A stretch of DNA of 64,000 nt, from positions 13,552,501-13,616,500 of the forward strand of contig JAZHRO010000046.1 of the NCBI GenBank assembly GCA_037157565.1. Direction: 5' to 3'. Below are positions 35,663-47,850 of the stretch, piece after piece. The DNA is from Thalassia testudinum (Eukaryota; Streptophyta; Magnoliopsida; Alismatales; Hydrocharitaceae). A model generated the notes under the pieces. It was not told where the DNA came from. It ran no database searches and saw only the letters and a list, made by a program, of their open reading frames with translations. Positions within the stretch are counted from its first letter, which is position 1. Every line of letters starts with the position of its first letter. Made by a program: the position numbers and the translations under genes.

Positions 35663-36162
35663 GCAAACTAAAGGGAGTTCAGCTGCCATGAGCTAGATTG
35701 GAGTTGAAGTGAACTCAAGTCAACTAAGTCGAGTTAGCTTGAGCACCTAGTGAATTGATTGGAGCTAGGATAAGCTAGACTCAACTAAGTTGAGATGGAT
35801 CTGAGTTGAGTTAAGCTACCCTGAGCTACTATCCAGCTAAGATGAGCTGAATGAAGCTAGAGAGAGCTAAACTCAACCTAGTTGAGATGGCATCTATCCA
35901 TGATGAGTTGGTTTCAGCTAGGGTTCAGCTAGAATGAGCTTCTCTTTCATCTGCTGCCTTCCCTAGTGCTAGGGTTTTAAGGATCTGGTTATTTGTTCAT
36001 CCCTAACACTCAAACAAATGTGTAAAAAATACAAAAATTATGCAATACATGCCTATCCTAAATGATGCCTAAATGCAGCCCGAAAACCCATTTGCGGAGG
36101 TAAAACCCTAAGAGCTAGATCGATTTTAGGGCATAAGAATGATGATAAACGCTAGTTTATCA
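35654..36162 (-). repeat. LTR-D, first ~510 bp (3' LTR of element M)
   Basis: Aligns directly with about 49910-50438. It starts (minus strand) TGATAAAC-TAGC-GTTTATCA, a perfect 8-bp-arm palindrome at 36143-36162, and contains the AGCT-rich zone. The remaining part of this LTR is 5759-7807. Confidence 0.8.
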
Positions 36163-36370
36163 TCATTCTTTTTCTAGTCTCTTAGCAAAACTATTTTCAC
36201 AAAATAGATTTTTGGGAAAGACTAATTTTTTTACTTTTGAGAAGATTACAGGGCCTTGGTTTAGTGGAAACATGAAAGGTACGGGATTTATTAAGGATAA
36301 AACATCGGGATTCATCTTTGGATCAAGATTAATCAGGATCAATGTATCCCCCAGAAATTCACAAGCTAAC
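36163..36370 (-). other. 3' end of element M internal region, with decayed PPT
   Basis: Next to the LTR start, the minus strand reads TTTTGCTAAGAGACTAG then AAAAAGAATGA: the hairpin is recognisable, but the G-run of the PPT is not. The region continues at 45333 after the NA insertion; CTAAC at 36366-36370 is the left TSD of NA. Confidence 0.6.
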
Positions 36371-36731
36371 TGTTTGCACCTCAAAACACACCTATAATAA
36401 CGCCTTCTTGTGCTATTTTCTAGCATTAACTATGTATATTATAATCCTGTAGTTGCATTTGTAAAAACGCTTGCATGCATGCATTTAATCATGAGAGGAG
36501 GAGAAATGAATAAATGGCTTCGTAATTCACATTTTATCTCAAGTGCCTCCTTGCAAATTCCACCTTTTTATTTTTCCTCCTGATTTCTTCTTTTTTCTCA
36601 TTCCCGCGGCTGCCTTCTTCTTCCCGCGCCCACATGCACGCCATGCCTCTTGCAGCAGCCATTCCCTGCGACTGCCACTCCCATGCCATCCCCCCTGCTG
36701 CAGCCATGCTTGCAGCCACGCTCTCCTCCTC

Positions 36732-36739
36732 TATTTAAA
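36732..36739 (+). promoter_or_regulatory. TATA box of LTR-NA (5' copy)
   Basis: TATTTAAA between CTCCTCC and GCCACAACC. The duplicate is at 43278-43285. ORFs starting just downstream (36543-37566 and its copy at 43089 onward) are duplicated only because the LTR is. Confidence 0.5.
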
Positions 36740-37392
36740 GCCACAACCTCTTCCTCGAGAACAGGAGGGGAGACAGACGCAGCTGCTGCACCAAAACACA
36801 CATACGGAGCTGCTGCAAAGACCCCACAGCCACCACCTTCCTCTCCACCGTTCTCCCCTCCCATACGCCGGCCCTCCGTCGAGGAGGCACCCGGCGAGCA
36901 GGAGAACCCACTGTGGTGCACACCACCACAGTGGGAGCACCACCGCCCAGCTCTTCAACGAGCCGGTGGGCGTGGTGTTTTCTTTTCGCTTCGTTTTCGT
37001 CTCCACGCCATTTCTGCCGCTTCAAGCTCCGAAGCTTGAAGCAGCAGCAGCAGCTAAACCGCGGCGACAGTAGCAGCAGCAGCACCCCCCGCCTCCTCCG
37101 CGACCTTCCCCGCAGGCGCGCAACCCTCCGCGCGCGCCTGCAGGCCCGTTCCCCGCCTCCGTCTCCGTTCTGTCCACCCCACATTGCACCCGCAGCCGGC
37201 CGCCGCGCGCACTGCAGCGGCCGGTTACGGCCTTGCGCCGACCCCTGCCCTCCTCCACAACCCTCCACAACCGACTGCAGACTCCCCGCGGCCTTCTCCG
37301 AGCGCGCCATCGCCCGCTCTCTGTCCTCGCACCCGGTCTGCAGGAGACGCCTCACGTCCTCTGCGCGAAGGCGCGGTGCACCGCGACGGTCA

Positions 37393-37453
37393 GACGTCCG
37401 CCTTCGCCTTCAGACGACGCGACGTCAGACGTCCGCCGCCTCTTGCAGACGTC
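37393..37453 (+). promoter_or_regulatory. cluster of four GACGTC sites in LTR-NA
   Basis: GACGTC at 37393, 37421, 37428 and 37448, a palindrome with the ACGT core bound by plant bZIP proteins. Three of the four remain in the 3' LTR. The position downstream of the TATA box makes a regulatory role uncertain. Confidence 0.35.
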
Positions 37454-37951
37454 TTAACTCGCGCGTCCGCGATCTCTCTCTCTCTGCCGATCTCTCCCGC
37501 GCGCGTCCGCTCGATCTCTCCCGCCCGCTCTCTCTCTGTCTGGTGCTCTCTCTCTCTTTTATTTAACTCACAGCAACACACACACACACATTCACCGACG
37601 CACACACACATTCACCGACACACACACACACACTTATAGTAACATATATACATATATATATATATATACATACATATATCTATATATATATACTTATATA
37701 CATAGTATATCTATATAGTTATGTATACATACATATAATATAATATATATATACATATACATATATAATATATATATATATATACACATACTTATATACA
37801 TATATATATACATATCTATATACTTATACATATACACATATATATATATATCTAGATACATATATACTTATATACATATATATATATACATCTATATAGT
37901 ATTATATATATATACTTATATACATATATACATAGCTATATACATATATAC

Positions 37952-38092
<141 letters not shown>

Positions 38093-38900
38093 CACCTATA
38101 TATATATACATATATATCTATATATATCTATACATATATACCTATATATTTATATATATAAATATATTTACTTATATACATACATATGTATATATATTTT
38201 CATGTTATTTACTATACGCTGTATCGCGGGAATATCTGCACCAGTTGCTGATATTTCCTGATACACGCGTGCAAAAAAAGCGTGGTCCCATACATCATCC
38301 ATCCTCCATCCACACTCCACGCGGCACCTAGTCGTGTTGGTTGCGTCTCTCTAGACGTCGACTGACTCGACATAGTGCTACACTCCATCGTCACCTCCAC
38401 CCCCACCCCTTTATATATATACTACATATAAATATATATCTATAGCTACTATATTTACTTTCTATCTGTTAGCTTCCTTCTTAGTAAAAAGATAAAAAAA
38501 GGTATAAAAGTGAAAAGATAATCTTTGATTTGCAGGTACCCCGTCTTGCAAGTAGCAAGGCGTGTTTTGAAACTCTGTTTTGGCTAAAAGCCAAGGACAC
38601 AATTTTGAGGGTGTGCCTCAAGAACAAGGATTACCAGAAAAAAATCTAAATAAGAAAAATACCAAAAACACAATAAACGAACGGAAGAGATGCGTTTTAA
38701 GGGAAACGTAGAAACTCGACTTGAACCCACTTCCCTGAGTTCGACCCTGGGTCTAAAAGCGACAAGATAAAATCAATTAGGCCAGGTTAAAAAATTTTGT
38801 AAAGAGATGGTTAGGTCAGAATTAGGTTAACCACTATACACATTTCAACGATAAAAATATCATATTAACAACCTATTTGGGCCGACCCATCATACTTTTC

Positions 38901-38918
38901 TGGCGCCGTTGCCGGGGA
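38901..38918 (+). other. primer-binding site of element NA (exact)
   Basis: TGGCGCCGTTGCCGGGGA with no mismatch to the form inferred for all elements here, 8 bases after the LTR end. Confidence 0.93.
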
Positions 38919-40297
38919 CGTGCGCTTTCGAGTAAGTTTCTATCCAATTCCTTTAAATTTGTCTCTTCTCTCTTCACGGGTATTGTTGTTTTTGGTGTGC
39001 AGGTGAACCTGGTGGAAGGAGAAGAAGGTTGACGAAGTCGAGGACGTGAGCAGATCCAAGGTGGGAACGAGAGCGTGAAGACGCCGACGTCGCATTGGAG
39101 CTTCGCACATGTTACCGAACAAGTAGGTTTTCTTTTCTCATCAAATTAGGGTTAACTTGCCACCACAATAAAAAAAAAAAGATTTTAAAACTAAAAACTA
39201 GAAAAACTTCTTGGGATTTCTTGAGGGCAAGTGGATTAAAATGCACTTGATTGATTGGTTGTCTTCACTCCCACTGCCCCGGGATTTCCCGCCTTACTTC
39301 GCATAGCGAAAATTCGAGAATCTTGATTCTTAGATTTTTCGCCGTGGGAAGTATTCTTTGAGGCAAAGAAAAAGATTGCTTGTATCCCTCTTTTGCCTCA
39401 CTTATCTTTAATTCAGGATCACATTTTTGGTGGGGAGACTTGGAATTGAGTTGATTCCAACCCCACCACGACTTTTCAAACTTGCCTGTGATTCGATCCT
39501 GAATACTTCAACCCCAACAATTTTATTTTCCTTATCTTTTGGTTGAAGCCTTGTGTGTGGAAATCATTTCTGGTGATTGGGAGCACTTGAATTGAAGTGC
39601 TTTGGCTCCCTGTCACATTGATATAAAACTGATTCGTGCATCCACACTTAGAAATCTCCATTTAGGGTAGCCCATTGCATTTTAGCATGCATTAACTAAC
39701 TGATAATTGAAGAAGGGTTTCTTGGGTTTTAGAAGGAAAACCTGTATTTTTGCAAAAATCCGGAGATTGGTTGAATTGGTAATTCAGCAAAACCCTAAAA
39801 TTCATACTACTTAAGGCTGAACTCTAAAAACCATTCGCCAATAAAAACTTCAATTCGGGGAGATTTCCCCGTTGCATGCTTGTTCTTACACACTCTTAAA
39901 ATCAATCACTTGGGCATTATCCGTAAACAACGCCCTTCACATTCCAAAAGCACTTGACCCTAAGCCTCTAATTAAAACTGGTAGTAACTTGACCCTTACT
40001 AAGGATTGGAGGTCTAACTACCTGTGTGTAGCGACTACGTGCTGCTGAGAGTTCCCGCGTGCTATCGGGTGTCTAAGACTGGGGCAAACGGCCTTTCAAT
40101 CTGGCCTGGTGGTTTCGCGGTGCTCGCATTCGGTTCCGTAGTTCGTGATAGTAGGTAACTTAGATCTTTAGGTCTAAGGGCACACTGTAGAGGTTAGGAA
40201 CTTTATTGTATTGATTTGTAATCAAGTGTACCTTTGCGGCGTCATTTCTCTCATCTCTTTTCCCCTCTTATCCCCCCAATTCTTCCTGCGATAGTTC
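38919..40297 (+). other. 5' leader of element NA, with a candidate mini-intron
   Basis: No coding frame. At 38932-39002 a 71-base segment runs from GTAAGT through a T-rich tract to TGTGCAG, a good plant splice-site pair. A GC-richer patch at 40020-40160 precedes gag as in the sibling elements. Confidence 0.5.
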
Positions 40298-41881
40298 ATG
40301 TTTGGGAGGAGGTCACACAACCCTGAATTGTTTGAATTGACTGATAAATCTAGAAAAAGAGCCAAACCCTGCTCCTCCTCCACAAACATGGCACACACCC
40401 CCTCCTCACCACTTCGTCACAATTCCAATTCTTTCAACACCAGGCTTATCCCGAGAAACCTTGCAAGACCTTCCTTATCGAATGTCACGCCAAGCGACTC
40501 GGTAAGCTATGTGGAACTGGCTTCTGTGAGCCAGTATTTCAACACGGAGGACCAAGCCTCCGTGTGCTCGGACACATATGCGGACACGTCTTCTGGAATA
40601 GAAGATGCCTGCACCCTGGGGAACGACCCGTTTTCTGCCACGTATAACCCAGGGTGGCGCAATCATCCAAATTTCGCATGGTCCAACAACCCGCAGCGCC
40701 AAAACCCCGCTGGTGGACCAGTGCGATCGTCCGCACCCATCATCCCAAGGGCCTAGTCTAATCCTATGGCAAATCTGCCATCAGGCCCTTGTGTACAGAA
40801 AACCAAACACGCATCAAAACCTCTTGATAAATTGATGCGAATGATGACGGAAATGTCAAAGCGCCATAAAGAAAACATGACCTCTCTTTAGCATTTGGCG
40901 CAGCAGAATGCTGAGATCAGTCAACTAAGCATGGCGACTCGATCTCAGGGAACTTTTCCCACCCAACCTGTTCCAAACCCGCAAAACTTTGTACCCTGTG
41001 GTCCGCAACCACAGGTACAACCTTCTCAGGAACAGGTTCATCAAATTCTGCAAGCTCCGAGTATTCCTCCGGGATTTCAGGTTAATCCCGCTGCAGCACA
41101 CCACTCTTATGCTGATAGTGATCACATCAAGGATGACACGTCTGACGAGGACGTGACTGTCAGTACGTGTATCGAACTAATTGGAGCCGATTCAGACTGC
41201 TGCGAATTACCTGACGACTGCCTGACCAACACAAACTGTGACGTTCCCCAATCCCTCCCTATTCCTGTACCTTCTCCTAACCAGACTTCTGACGAGGTTT
41301 TTTTCGCTTCCCATACCTTGTGGTCTGAGTCATCGCCGGGCTGCTCACCGCCGGTCCACACTATGGAAGACCGGATTGCCCTTTCTTTCCCGCTAAATCA
41401 GGCGGATTTGCAAATCCACACTGGGACCTTGAGCCCACATCTTACTCACCGGGGCTATTCCCTTTTGGATCCATCTATCCAAAAAGCCCCCCTTCTTGGC
41501 CAATCTAAGGGCCAACTTCCTCTTCCTGATCTGTTTTCTGATCCGCCTGGGACACTCTCGTCCCAGAAAATGCCAAATCTCTCACCATCCACCATTACTT
41601 TTCACGCCTCTATCGCGATTACTTCGCTTTTCTCTTCACCACCCACCATCCACCCACCCTTCCACCCTGATTTATACCCTGAACCTCAGCTCCTGTTACC
41701 CGATCTGTCATCCGTTCTCTGCCTTTCCCTGCATGCATATGAGGACATAGCATTGCTTGGCATGGGGGGGTGGATAGGCATCCATAGGATCCGGGTATTT
41801 TATGGTATCAGACAATTACCACCTATTTATAAATATGCAAGAAAAAGAAAAAAGAAAAGAAAAGAAAAAAATATATATTAG
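40298..41881 (+). pseudogene. capsid-less gag derivative with acidic tail (NA)
   Basis: One frame of 528 codons with two in-frame TAG codons (40754-40756 and 40889-40891). Residues 1-10, MFGRRSHNPE, match the gag N-terminus of B. Residues 98-128 (SSGIEDAC... YNPGWRNHPNFAW) match the NC-like region of B gag. Then come a coiled coil with MTEMSKRHKENM and AEISQLS, and TFPTQPVPNPQN, matching LPSQPVPNPRN of B. The ~250-residue capsid domain of B, which should lie between residues 30 and 95, is absent. The C-terminal half is acidic (DTSDEDVT, DSDCCELPDDC) and Pro/Ser-rich, with a Lys/Arg-rich end. It may bind element RNA and join particles made by a helper; that is inference. Whether the TAG codons are read through is unknown. 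Confidence 0.75.
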
Positions 41882-42876
41882 TAATAAATGGTGTTTAGTA
41901 ATGATCTAAAAGCTGAAACAAAAAAATACAATAAATGTTTATGGATATTCAACCTCTGTTTTGAAGAATTTCCAGGCCACAGAAGCTTGATTCGCTCAGG
42001 CTCGGCTTAATTCACTTAAAGAATTGACGAAATAGATCAAAATCTCTCCTAACTAAGAACGTTTCTTGTACCTGAGACACCAGTACAGGATTCGTTGGTT
42101 TGCTTTTTCTTGAGAGCTTAAGTAAACTTGGTTCACACTACACATATCAGGAAAGATCAGGTGAACATAAGATCCAACCCTAGTGTTCATTATGAAAGGT
42201 GGAGTCCTTACCTGTGCGTGCAGGTAGACTTTTTATCCCAGGCTTTAGTCTTGTGTTTAGGAGTGACTCTTTCCACCAAAAAGAAACTCTCCCATCAAAA
42301 AGAAAAATAAGTGTGCTCCTTCAAAATGTGTTGTAAGAGATATACTGACAGGTGTTTCAAAAAAAAAAAAAAAAAAAAAACAAAAGGAAAAAGAGTTGTC
42401 AAAAAAAAAAAAAAAAGATGTTGCAAAAGAGTCGGTATATCTCATAAATGTCTGTATACTTTGTTTTCCGGTGAGCCACAAAAAAAAAAAAAAAATCAGA
42501 AAATGGGAGTTGAGTTTTCCGTAATCATCTTAAGGGTCAATCCGAAAACACGAGCTGAAATTGGGACCAACCTGTACTTAAAAATTTGTGAAACCCTGGG
42601 AGTGAGTCTTAAGGTTCATCTGGTCAGTCTTGATCCTTCACTATGCACAAACCATAACCTCTTGAGCTCTCGAGTATGGCAAAACCTCCTGGGTCCTGGA
42701 AATCGTACTTAAGGTTTAAATATCAAGAGTCCTGGTTAGTTGAGAGATAATCTTTGTCATGTAAGAATTAAAGTACTGGTAATCTTCGCTACAATTGGTT
42801 CTCACAATATCCGATAATAAACACACCGATATCATCTCAGAAGAAAATCTTCAGCTTAAGATCATTTCTAAATACG
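41882..42876 (+). other. 3' non-coding region of element NA
   Basis: No coding frame. Four A-runs (42359-42379, 42401-42415, 42480-42495 and smaller). Only one PPT module is present (no PPT2 copy seen). Confidence 0.6.
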
Positions 42877-42916
42877 GTTTTGCTAGGGACTAGCAAAAGA
42901 TAGGCATGGGGGTATA
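42877..42916 (+). other. PPT1 and hairpin of element NA
   Basis: TTTTGCTAG, loop GGA, CTAGCAAAA (42877-42897), then GATAGGCATGGGGGTATA, then the 3' LTR. Identical in layout to element B. Confidence 0.9.
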
Positions 42917-45327
42917 TGTTTGCACCTCAAAACACACCTATAATAACGCCTTCTTGTGCTATTTTCTAGCATTAACTATGTATATTATAATCCTGTAGTT
43001 GCATTTGTAAAAACGCTTGCATGCATGCATTTAATCATGAGAGGAGGAGAAATGAATAAATGGCTTCGTAATTCACATTTTATCTCAAGTGCCTCCTTGC
43101 AAATTCCACCTTTTTATTTTTCCTCCTGATTTCTTCTTTTTTCTCATTCCCGCGGCTGCCTTCTTCTTCCCGCGCCCACATGCACGCCATGCCTCTTGCA
43201 GCAGCCATTCCCTGCAACTGCCACTCCCATGCCATCCCCCCTGCTGCAGCCATGCTTGCAGCCACGCTCTCCTCCTCTATTTAAAGCCACAACCTCTTCC
43301 TCGAGAACAGGAGGGGAGACAGACGCAGCTGCTACACCAAAACACACATACGGAGCTGCTGCAAAGACCCCACAGCCACCACCTTCCTCTCCACCGTTCT
43401 CCCCTCCCATACGCCGGCCCTCCGTCGAGGAGGCACCCGGCGAGCAGGAGAACCCACTGTGGTGCACACCACCACAGTGGGAGCACCACCGCCCAGCTCT
43501 TCAACGAGCCGGTGGGCGTGGTGTTTTCTTTTCTCTTCGTTTTCGTCTCCACGCCATTGCTGCCGCTTCAAGCTCCGAAGCTTGAAGCAGCAGCAGCAGC
43601 TAAACCGCGGCGACAGTAGCAGCAGCAGCACCCCCCGCCTCCTCCGCGACCTTCCCCGCAGGCGCGCAACCCTCCGCGCGCGCCTGCAGGCCCGTTCCCC
43701 GCCTCCGTCTCCGTTCTGTCCACCCCGCATTGCACCCGCAGCCGGCCGCCGCGCGCACTGCAGCGGCCGGTTACGGCCTCGCGTCGACCCCTGCCCTCCT
43801 CCACAACCCTCCACAACCGACTAGAGACTCCCCGCCGCCTTCTCCAAGCGCGCCATCGCCCGCTCTCTGTCCTCGCACCCGGTCTGCAGGAGACGCCTCA
43901 CGTCCTCTGCGCGAAGGCGCGGTGCACCGCGACGGTCAGACGTCTGCCTTCGCCTTCAGACGACGCGACGTCAGACGTCCGCCGCCTCTTGCAAACGTCT
44001 TAACTCGTGCGTCCGCGATCTCTCTCTCTCTGCCGATCTCTCCCACGCGCGTCCGCTCGATCTCTCCCGCCCGCTCTCTCTCTGTCTGGTGCTCTCTCTC
44101 TCTTTTATTTAACTCACAGCAACACACACACACACATTCACCGACGCACACACACATTCACCGACACACACACACACACACTTATAGTAACATATATACA
44201 TATATATATATATACATACATATATCTATATATATATACTTATATACATAGTATATCTATATAGTTATGTATACATACATATAATATAATATATATATAC
44301 ATATACATATAATATATATATATATACACATACTTATATACATATATATATATACATATCTATATACTTATACATATACACACACACATATATATATCTA
44401 GATACATATATACTTATATACATATATATATATACATCTATATAGTATTATATATATATACTTATATACATATATACTTAGCTATATACATATATACATA
44501 CATATATATATATATATATACATATACACCTATATATATATACATATGTATCTATATATATCTATACATATATACCTATATATTTATATATATAAATATA
44601 TTTACTTATATACATACATATGTATATATATTTTCATGTTATTTACTATACGCTGTATCGCGGGAATATCTGCACCAGTTGCTGATATTTCCTGATACAC
44701 GCGTGCAAAAAAAGCGTGGTCCCATACATCATCCATCCTCCATCCACACTCCACGCGGCACCTATTCGTGTTGGTTGCGTCTCTCTAGACGTCGACTGAC
44801 TCGACATAGTGCTACACTCCATCGTCACCTCCACCCCCACCCCTTTATATATATACTACATATAAATATATATCTATAGCTACTACATTTACTTTCTATC
44901 TGTTAGCTTCCTTCTTAGTAAAAAGATAAAAAAAAGGTATAAAAGTGAAAAGATAATCTTTGATTTGCAGGTACCCCGTCTTGCAAGTAGCAAGGCGTGT
45001 TTTGAAACTCTGTTTTGGCTAAAAGCCAAGGACACAATTTTGAGGGTGTGCCTCATGAACAAGGATTACCAGAAAAAAATCTAAATAAGAAAAATACCAA
45101 AAACACAATAAACGAACGGAAGAGATGCGTTTTAAGGGAAACGTAGAAACTCGACTTGAACCCACTTCCCTGAGTTCGACCCTGGGTCTAAAAGCGACAA
45201 GATAAAATCAATTAGGCCAGGTTAAAAAATTTTGTAAAGAGATGGTTAGGTCAGAATTAGGTTAACCACTATACACATTTCAACGATAAAAATATCATAT
45301 TAACAACCTATTTGGGCCGACCCATCA
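42917..45327 (+). repeat. 3' LTR of element NA
   Basis: 2411 bp, same ends as the 5' LTR; scattered single-base differences (for example at 43215, 43333 and 43535) and a shorter TA tract. Confidence 0.95.
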
Positions 45328-45332
45328 CTAAC

Positions 45333-46308
45333 TCTTTGTAAATTCAAATAACTCGAAATCATTTTGTAGTTAGGATTTCATTGGCTTTTGAATCTGACTT
45401 GCAACTCTCATAACTTTTAAAACCTTGTGTTAGTGCTTGTGAATGCCAACATTTATAAGGTCATGTTTGTGAAACTTTTTTCTTTCTCCCCCACACTTAG
45501 TCCTAGCTTAATCCTACAACATATGTTTCGGGATCATCATTCCCGTCATCAATCCTCCAGGGGGCTCTGGTGTTAGTACTTCAAGATAGCATTGTCCAAG
45601 ACACCACCTAAGAGCTCACAACCCCAAAACATAATGCAGTGTAAAGGGGTGCTCCAAGCGAACTCAAGCTCTTGCTTCGACGCTATGGGTAGAGCACCGT
45701 CCAAGACACTTGAGCTGCAAAATGTGCCTTAATGCTCCATCTAAATGTATGAAATATAGATATAGAGCAGTGCTGAAGCGGTAACATGTTGACATCGCGT
45801 CATCAAATGAGGCATTTTCCTCCTTCTCGGTGGTGGGAACTCAAACCAATCATCTGCTTTGAATTTCACTAAGACTAAATATGGGGCTTTTCTAATTTTC
45901 TAAATATTTTTTAGATGTTGGCTCTGTGTTTGAATTTGACACAAGAATTTTGCAAGAGATGTAGGTTTTTGGGTCGAAAATTAAGCCAAGTAATTTCCAG
46001 GTCACAAAAAGAGATCAAGTCACCTAAATCATCATAAGTTCAGGTGGAATTTAGAAAAAGGTGCTTGATCTAGTCTAAAAATAAACCCAAAAATTCTAAC
46101 AATTAGATCTTCATCCTAGTTCCTAGTTTGTTAAAGATTAAATCCCATTGTACCTTAAAATGAGTCTTCAACCTTAGTCCCAATTTTCAAAATTTTCCTC
46201 AAAGAGCTTTATGATTTTTCTATTATGAAGATGCATGCAAAAGAAAAATTGAATATTTTTAGGTTTTGAAAATCCTACATTGATCGTCAAAATTTAAAAA
46301 CACCCCCT
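45333..46308 (-). other. 3' non-coding region of element M, continued
   Basis: Continues 36163-36370 after the NA insertion. The block at 45520-45640 resembles 51930-52060 of element N (both have CATCATCAATCCT and repeated dispersed TTCAAGATAG/TTCATGATAG phrases). It ends at a decayed PPT2 (CACCCCCTGTCCTAG, 46301-46315), 1178 element-bases from PPT1, the expected spacing. No pol follows, so the rest of M is deleted. Confidence 0.55.
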
Positions 46309-47850
46309 GTCCTAGCTTTCCTTCAAGGTGGATGTCCTCCACCTTGCTCCTCCTTAATGCCTAGCCGTCCTCCTCCTAGATGAATGCTTCTCCTTGGCAT
46401 GACACATGGAAGAAGAAGGGAGAGGAAGAAGGCACCAAGGGGGTGGGTAGGTTGCCCCCTTGATCTTCTTCTCTTTTTCTTCTTCCTTGGCCATGGACTA
46501 TGGTGGATATGGGTGGAATAAAAACTAACCAAGGATATCCCAATGTGGTGGTTAAATGGGATAGATATAGGGTAGGAAGGTGGTGGTTGGTGTGGCCTTA
46601 GGTGGAGGATTAGGATGGCTTGATGGGAGGTGGTTAAGGATCCAATGGAGGGGGTTTAATGGTTCCAACCAAGGGGATTTGGAGGTGGCTTTTGGTGGCT
46701 GAATATAGGGTGGAAGGACACCTATTTTTGGCACCATTTTTGGCTTCTAGAAGGAGGTGTTCTTGGCGCTAAAAAGAAAAGGTTGAGATGGGTTGGTTGA
46801 TGATGTGTAGGGTGTAGATAATAGGCTAGGTTGGCACCAATTTTGAGGTGGTTATGGGAAGGGTTTTGGCACCAACTTTAGGTGACTCTTGGTGGTGGTG
46901 GTGGTGTGAAAGGATGTGGGTGTGTTGGCGCCAAAAGGAAATGGGATTAGGAAGAGCTTAGGTGGACTAAGTAGGTGGGTAGGTGGAGGCTTATGTAGGT
47001 GGTATTTAGAGTTAGGGTTGGATGGCCATGGAGGTAGAGTTAAGTGGAGTTGAGCTAAGCTAGCTAAGCTAGCTTAGCTAGTAGATGGTTGGAGGAGAGA
47101 GCTAGGATTTTAGAGGAGGAGTTGAGGAAGAGCAGTATCTGAGTTGCACTGGACCTGATGGTTGTTGAAGAGAGTTGCATGTGAGCTCCTTAGCTAGCTA
47201 GTTCTTTGCTAGCTGCTAAGCCAAGCTAAGATGAGCTGTCTTTTGCTGATGATAGCTATGGTGAACTGGGTCTAGTTTTCCTAGAGATTACCTAGCTAGT
47301 TGGAGTAGCTAGCTTAGGTTAGGTAGTTAATCTTAACTAAGTTGATCTGAGTTGAGTCTCCGAGAGCTGGACTTGAGCTGGCTTGAGCTGGTTGAGGACT
47401 TCTTCAGCTAACTAGGCTTAGCTAGTTGATGGTAGTAGCCAGTCCTAGTCAGGTAGAGCTTCTAGTGAACCGTTTTGAGTTGGAGGAGCTGGGATCAACT
47501 GTCATGAGCTAGTTTAAGCTACCATCTAGTTGAGGTGAGTTGGATTGAGCTGAGGTGAACTAGCTTGAGCTACCATTCAGCTGAGATGAGCTAAATGGAG
47601 CTAAGGATAAGTTGATCTAGCTAGAAGGAGCTGGGATCTAGCTAGGATGAGCTGGATCTTGTTGATGTGGGCTTCTCCTTCATCTTCTGCCTTCCTGAGT
47701 GCCAAGGTTTTTGGGATCTTAATCTCTGCCTATCCCTGACACTCACTTAAACACATCAAAACACAATAAAATGCAATGCATCCTATCCTATCATGGATGA
47801 CTATGATGGTTAAAATTCAATGCATGCCTATAATAAATCACATCAAAAAG
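46309..47850 (-). repeat. truncated LTR-D copy
   Basis: Aligns with about 48530-50330 of the next LTR-D: GGTGGATGT block, TTGGCACCAA palindromes (46727-46930), AGCT-rich zone (47040-47660) and the TCATCTTCTGCCTTCCTGAG block. It lacks both LTR ends. Same orientation as its neighbour. Confidence 0.65.

Noticed and set aside
36543..37566. ORFs of 129-217 codons in the GC-rich part of LTR-NA, repeated at 43089-43824
   Set aside because: They occur twice only because LTRs are duplicated; overlapping frames on both strands are equally open, which points to high GC content, not coding.
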